From assembly GCA_013152765.1 (NCBI GenBank), contig JAADFT010000023.1, positions 1 through 9,783 of the forward strand: a stretch of DNA of 9,783 nucleotides, read 5' to 3'. How positions within the stretch are numbered: position 1 is the stretch's first letter; each line of letters begins with the position of its first letter. This DNA comes from Calditrichota bacterium (GTDB taxonomy: Bacteria > Zhuqueibacterota > Zhuqueibacteria > Oleimicrobiales > Geothermoviventaceae). The notes beneath the pieces are model-generated. The model was not told the origin of the DNA and did not search any database. It saw only the letters and a program-made list of their open reading frames with translations. The position numbers were made by a program, and so were the translations under genes. This document shows positions 7,701 through 9,783 of the stretch, piece after piece.

Positions 7701-7739
7701 GTTGCTCTGCTCCACAAGCCGTTTTCAGGCGTGAGCAAC
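7701..7739 (-). other. Stem-loop at the predicted 5' end of the serine-protease mRNA
   Basis: GTTGCTC (7701-7707) and GAGCAAC (7733-7739) form a perfect 7-bp stem, with a small GCC/GGC hairpin inside. Given the promoter predicted at 7752-7780, it would occupy about nucleotides +7 to +45 of the transcript. Stem-loops at that place commonly protect mRNA from 5'-end decay. The role here is inference. Confidence 0.35.
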
Positions 7740-7751
7740 ACTTCGCCGCAC

Positions 7752-7780
7752 AACCTAACAAAATCCTGGCGACCTGTCAA
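7752..7780 (-). promoter_or_regulatory. Candidate sigma-70-type promoter of the serine-protease gene
   Basis: On the minus strand TTGACA (7775-7780) is a perfect -35 box, followed by a 17-bp spacer and TAGGTT (7752-7757) as a poor -10 box that keeps the key A at position 2 and T at position 6. Transcription would start near 7745, giving a leader of about 357 nt. The -35 box lies inside an inverted repeat TGTCA-N10-TGACA (7775-7794), a possible operator. If the organism uses the Bacteroidota-type promoter (TTTG / TAnnTTTG) this call would be wrong. Confidence 0.45.
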
Positions 7781-7821
7781 ACGAAATTCTGACAACGAAC
7801 GGGTTGGTAACTCCGTGGGGA

Positions 7822-7856
7822 GGTCTGCAGACCAGCACAAATCACAGAGCTCTGTG
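7822..7856. promoter_or_regulatory. Two perfect palindromes upstream of the protease promoter
   Basis: GGTCTGCAGACC (7822-7833) is a perfect 12-bp palindrome and CACAGAGCTCTGTG (7843-7856) a perfect 14-bp one, separated by 9 bp. They lie about 42-76 bp upstream of the candidate -35 box, where activator sites are often found. Their sequences differ, so they are not two copies of one site. No regulator is identified. Confidence 0.3.
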
Positions 7857-8056
7857 CGCACGGAAACTCGACGCTCGAAACCGGAGAGGCTTCCTGGCAG
7901 GTCACACTCGGAGAGCGGTACAATCCACCGTGGAGGCAATTCGCAGCCGGTAGTCCGGACTCTAGTTCTCCACCTTTCTCGCAGACACCACGGATCTTGC
8001 CGACACCAGCGGGGGTCACGAGGAAGCGACACGTGCCGAACCACCTGGAAGCGCGA

Positions 8057-8088
8057 GATTGCCCTGTACCGTCAGAGGAGGGGCAATC
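8057..8088 (-). other. Stem-loop downstream of the phosphofructokinase gene
   Basis: GATTGCCC (8057-8064) and GGGCAATC (8081-8088) form a perfect 8-bp stem with a 16-nt loop, beginning about 64 nt after the phosphofructokinase stop codon. There is no U-tract after it, so it is not a canonical intrinsic terminator. It could be a 3'-end stabilising structure or assist Rho-dependent termination. Confidence 0.35.
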
Positions 8089-8151
8089 CCTGAGCAGTGC
8101 AGACGGCGCACTTTGCAAAAAGCCCGCCGCCTGCTCCAAAACTCACGCGCC

Positions 8152-9252
8152 TCAGTTACCAAGGCAGGTGCCCACACCGCGCGCTACCGTGATCAGCGGG
8201 TGATTCGGATCCACCAAACGCATCTTGCCGCCGACATCGGCCAGCGGCACAGTCACAATGTCACCACCGCGCACGGCCACCATCACACCGCCCACGCCGC
8301 TGTAGCAAAGCTCCGCAGCTTTTACGCCAAAACGTGTCGCAAGGATGCGGTCAAAAGCCGACGGCGTACCGCCGCGCTGCAGGTGCCCGAGCACAGTCAC
8401 CCGGGTTTCAACCCCGGTACGTTCCTCAATTTCCTGACCGATCTTGTTGCCAATCCCGCCCAGGCGGATCGGATCTGTGCTGTCCTTCACCACACGCTGA
8501 ACCACGATGTCCCCGCCTTCCGGCTTGGCCCCCTCCGACACCACGATGATGCTGAAACGACGCCCCTTCTTGCTCCGCTGAGCAACCACGTCGCAGACCT
8601 TCTCGATGTCGTAGGGGATTTCCGGGATCAGAATGACATCGCCACCACCGGCGATGCCGGACTCGAGCGCCAGCCAACCGGCGTAGCGGCCCATCACTTC
8701 CACAATCATCACCCGGTGGTGCGACATGGCCGTGGTGTGGATCTTGTCGATCGCCTCCGTGGCAGTCTGCAGAGCCGAGTCGAATCCGAATGTGATGTCC
8801 GTGCCCCAGATGTCGTTGTCGATCGTCTTTGGCACCCCGACGATTCGCACCCCCTTCTGACTGAGTTTGGTGGCGATGGCCATGGTGCCGTCTCCGCCGA
8901 TGCAGACCAAGGAGTCGAGACCGAGCTCCTCCACGTACTCCACCACCTGGTCGGACACGTCGGCGAACTCGATCTCGTCACCCTTCTTACCGACTGGCCA
9001 GCGGAACGGGTTGGCACGGTTCGAGGTGCCCAGAATCGTGCCTCCCTGTGTCAGAATGCCCGACACCTTCAGCCAGTCCAGCTTCACCACCCGGCGTTCG
9101 ATCAGGCCTTCGTAGCCATCTTCGATGCCGATGACCTCCATGTCGTAGCGGCTCATGCTGGCCTTCGCAACACCACGAATGACCGCGTTTAAGCCAGGGC
9201 AATCGCCGCCCCCCGTCAGCACACCGATCCGCTTTTTGCCGTTCTTCGCCAT
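8152..9252 (-). CDS. pfkA: 6-phosphofructokinase (glycolysis), mixed-signature active site
   Basis: The 366-residue protein phosphorylates fructose 6-phosphate to fructose 1,6-bisphosphate in the cytoplasm. It shows the whole family pattern: TGGGDCPGLNAVIRG (13-27), GGDGT (119-123), PKTIDND (141-147) with catalytic base Asp145, MGRYAGWLAL (187-196), and GHLQRGGTPSAFDR (289-302). Its length is near that of single-domain PFKs (about 320-370). Position 104 of the E. coli numbering is Gly122, as in ATP-dependent enzymes, whereas position 124 is Lys142, as in pyrophosphate-dependent ones. From published work on this pair of residues, Gly at the first position favours ATP, so I call it an ATP-PFK with moderate confidence; pyrophosphate use is not excluded. 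The start at 9252 has AAGGAG 8 nt upstream; an in-frame ATG at 9279 would add 9 residues. No clear terminator follows. Confidence 0.95.
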   Translation of the reverse strand: MAKNGKKRIGVLTGGGDCPGLNAVIRGVAKASMSRYDMEVIGIEDGYEGLIERRVVKLDWLKVSGILTQGGTILGTSNRANPFRWPVGKKGDEIEFADVSDQVVEYVEELGLDSLVCIGGDGTMAIATKLSQKGVRIVGVPKTIDNDIWGTDITFGFDSALQTATEAIDKIHTTAMSHHRVMIVEVMGRYAGWLALESGIAGGGDVILIPEIPYDIEKVCDVVAQRSKKGRRFSIIVVSEGAKPEGGDIVVQRVVKDSTDPIRLGGIGNKIGQEIEERTGVETRVTVLGHLQRGGTPSAFDRILATRFGVKAAELCYSGVGGVMVAVRGGDIVTVPLADVGGKMRLVDPNHPLITVARGVGTCLGN

Positions 9253-9260
9253 CCTGAGCG

Positions 9261-9266
9261 CTCCTT
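9261..9266 (-). promoter_or_regulatory. Ribosome-binding site that fixes the phosphofructokinase start
   Basis: AAGGAG on the minus strand, 8 nt before the ATG at 9252. It favours this start over the in-frame ATG at 9279; from 9252 the family's conserved N-terminal strand (RIGVLTGGGD) begins at residue 8, the usual distance. Confidence 0.75.
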
Positions 9267-9387
9267 GCTTGCATCCCAATCCTTGACGACGCTTTTCTTC
9301 ACTTACATCGGTTCAGCGTTATTTTTGTTGAGCTTCCTGCCCCAATCCACGAAAAAGAGACCCGTGCCCACAAACAAATGCATTCCC

Positions 9388-9427
9388 GGTCAAATCACCG
9401 GCAGGTTCACGCCGTGGTCAAATTACC
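9388..9427. repeat. Tandem 12-bp repeat upstream of phosphofructokinase
   Basis: GGTCAAATCACC (9388-9399) and GGTCAAATTACC (9416-9427) are direct repeats with one mismatch, 28 bp from start to start. Each is a partial palindrome (GGT-N6-ACC). They lie 136-175 bp upstream of the phosphofructokinase start and could be paired binding sites of a regulator. No regulator is recognised. Confidence 0.35.
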
Positions 9428-9637
9428 CACAGCTGCTCCTTTTTGCAAAAGCTGTGCCCAGTTGGTGTACTTCCGGACAGTCGCGAAAGACGCAAACACT
9501 GCACTTCTTTGTGCGGAGACGACGCGGGCCAGTTGCCTGCACCGGACGCTTGCAGCAGGTCTTTGACACCGCCGAAGCAGAGCGCCCCAGCACCGCATCT
9601 CTGGAGGCAGGCTCGCTTTCTTCTCCAAAACGCAAAG

Positions 9638-9668
9638 TGGGTGGGAAGTTCCTGTGTCCTCCCATCCA
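9638..9668 (-). terminator. Possible terminator hairpin after the DUF2892-like gene
   Basis: TGGATGGGA pairs with TCCCACCCA on the minus strand (9 bp with one A-C mismatch, 13-nt loop). It begins 45 nt after the stop codon at 9713. The following sequence (CTTTGCGTTTT) is only partly T-rich, so the call is weak. Confidence 0.3.
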
Positions 9669-9712
9669 CTGGCAAAACGCGTTAAATTCCCGCGCCTGTT
9701 CGTCGCTCTGGT

Positions 9713-9783
9713 CTACTCTTGCGGGGTTTTGTTGGTACGAATTCCGAACAGCGAGTACAGAGCGCAGTAGCCGATCAAGCCCG
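9713..9783 (-). CDS. C-terminal end of a DUF2892/YgaP-like small membrane protein (partial)
   Basis: Only the last 22 codons are in the window, ending at the TAG at 9713-9715. They read GLIGYCALYSLFGI followed by a short polar tail (RTNKTPQE). The end of DUF2892 (YgaP-like) proteins typically reads GLxGxCPLYxLFGINT after two membrane helices, and this matches well except for Ala in place of the usual Pro after Cys. These proteins are small (about 60-70 residues) inner-membrane proteins of unclear function, sometimes fused to or next to rhodanese domains. The length of the match is short, so the call is moderate. The start lies beyond the right edge. Confidence 0.6.
   Translation of the reverse strand, partial: GLIGYCALYSLFGIRTNKTPQE

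Larger units (their letters stand above)
7389..8151. other. 763-bp intergenic region between phosphofructokinase and serine protease
   Basis: Apart from the promoter, hairpins and palindromes listed, the stretch holds two weaker inverted repeats: TCCAC-C-GTGGA (7924-7934) and AGTCCGGACT (7952-7961). I looked for tRNA, tmRNA, RNase P RNA, SRP RNA and common riboswitch cores and recognised none. Open frames of up to about 130 codons on the minus strand are rich in Arg, Cys and Ser without any familiar motif, so I regard it as non-coding. Confidence 0.5.
9253..9712. other. 460-bp intergenic region upstream of phosphofructokinase
   Basis: Apart from the ribosome-binding site, tandem repeat and hairpin listed separately, I see no gene. 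The best promoter-like pair on the minus strand is TTGGGG, 18 bp, TAACGC around 9318-9347, which is too weak to annotate. Overlapping open frames of 73-85 codons at 9407-9675 on the minus strand share no motif with any family I know and are of low quality. Confidence 0.4.

Noticed and set aside
6108..8093. Open frame of 661 codons on the plus strand
   Set aside because: It is antisense to the serine-protease catalytic domain and then runs through the intergenic region. The translation resembles no protein family.
7652..8139. Overlapping minus-strand frames of 120-130 codons in the gap after phosphofructokinase
   Set aside because: They are Arg/Cys/Ser-rich, lack a good ribosome-binding site and recognisable motifs, and overlap the promoter and palindromes.
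9253..9279. In-frame upstream ATG for phosphofructokinase (9279)
   Set aside because: The 9252 start has AAGGAG at a good distance and gives the usual N-terminus of the family; the 9-residue extension has no counterpart that I know.
9407..9675. Three overlapping minus-strand frames of 73-85 codons
   Set aside because: They overlap in different frames and none has a recognisable motif or convincing start signal; the region looks like an untranslated upstream region.

Overview
The window reads as an ordinary chromosomal segment of a moderately GC-rich, Gram-negative-type bacterium, probably from the FCB superphylum or a nearby candidate phylum. The main evidence is the C-terminus of the large serine protease. 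It ends in a type IX secretion (T9SS type A / FlgD-like) sorting domain with the NYPNPFNPTTTI...NLLGQ...WDG...G.Y signature typical of Bacteroidota relatives such as Ignavibacteria, Calditrichota, KSB1 or Latescibacterota. I cannot name the species.

All recognisable genes lie on the minus strand, so they are read from right to left. From the right edge: (i) the last 22 codons of a small membrane protein resembling the DUF2892/YgaP-like family (9713-9783); (ii) a 6-phosphofructokinase with a mixed active-site signature (8152-9252); (iii) a 1283-residue secreted subtilisin-family protease with several accessory domains and a T9SS tail (3537-7388); (iv) a secreted M14 zinc carboxypeptidase with a full set of catalytic residues (2737 down to position 1), cut by the left edge after 912 codons. 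The carboxypeptidase never meets a stop codon in the window, so it would be missed if only closed reading frames were considered.

The three intergenic gaps are long (433-799 bp), so each gene probably has its own promoter. The gap between the two proteases holds a strong intrinsic terminator for the serine protease, then a run of five short GC-rich hairpins of REP-like character, then a pair of inverted short repeats. The gap between phosphofructokinase and serine protease holds the best promoter candidate of the window (perfect TTGACA, 17-bp spacer), a stem-loop at the predicted 5' end of the transcript, and several perfect palindromes just upstream. The gap upstream of phosphofructokinase has a tandem 12-bp repeat and otherwise nothing I recognise.

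Functionally the two proteases look like a secreted protein-degradation set: an endoprotease and a carboxypeptidase that would trim its products. Both carry an immune-inhibitor-A/MAM-like domain and copies of the same roughly 65-residue beta-sandwich module. The phosphofructokinase is a housekeeping glycolytic neighbour with no evident link. I see no defence system, CRISPR array, prophage, transposase gene or RNA gene, and nothing that amounts to a new multi-gene system.
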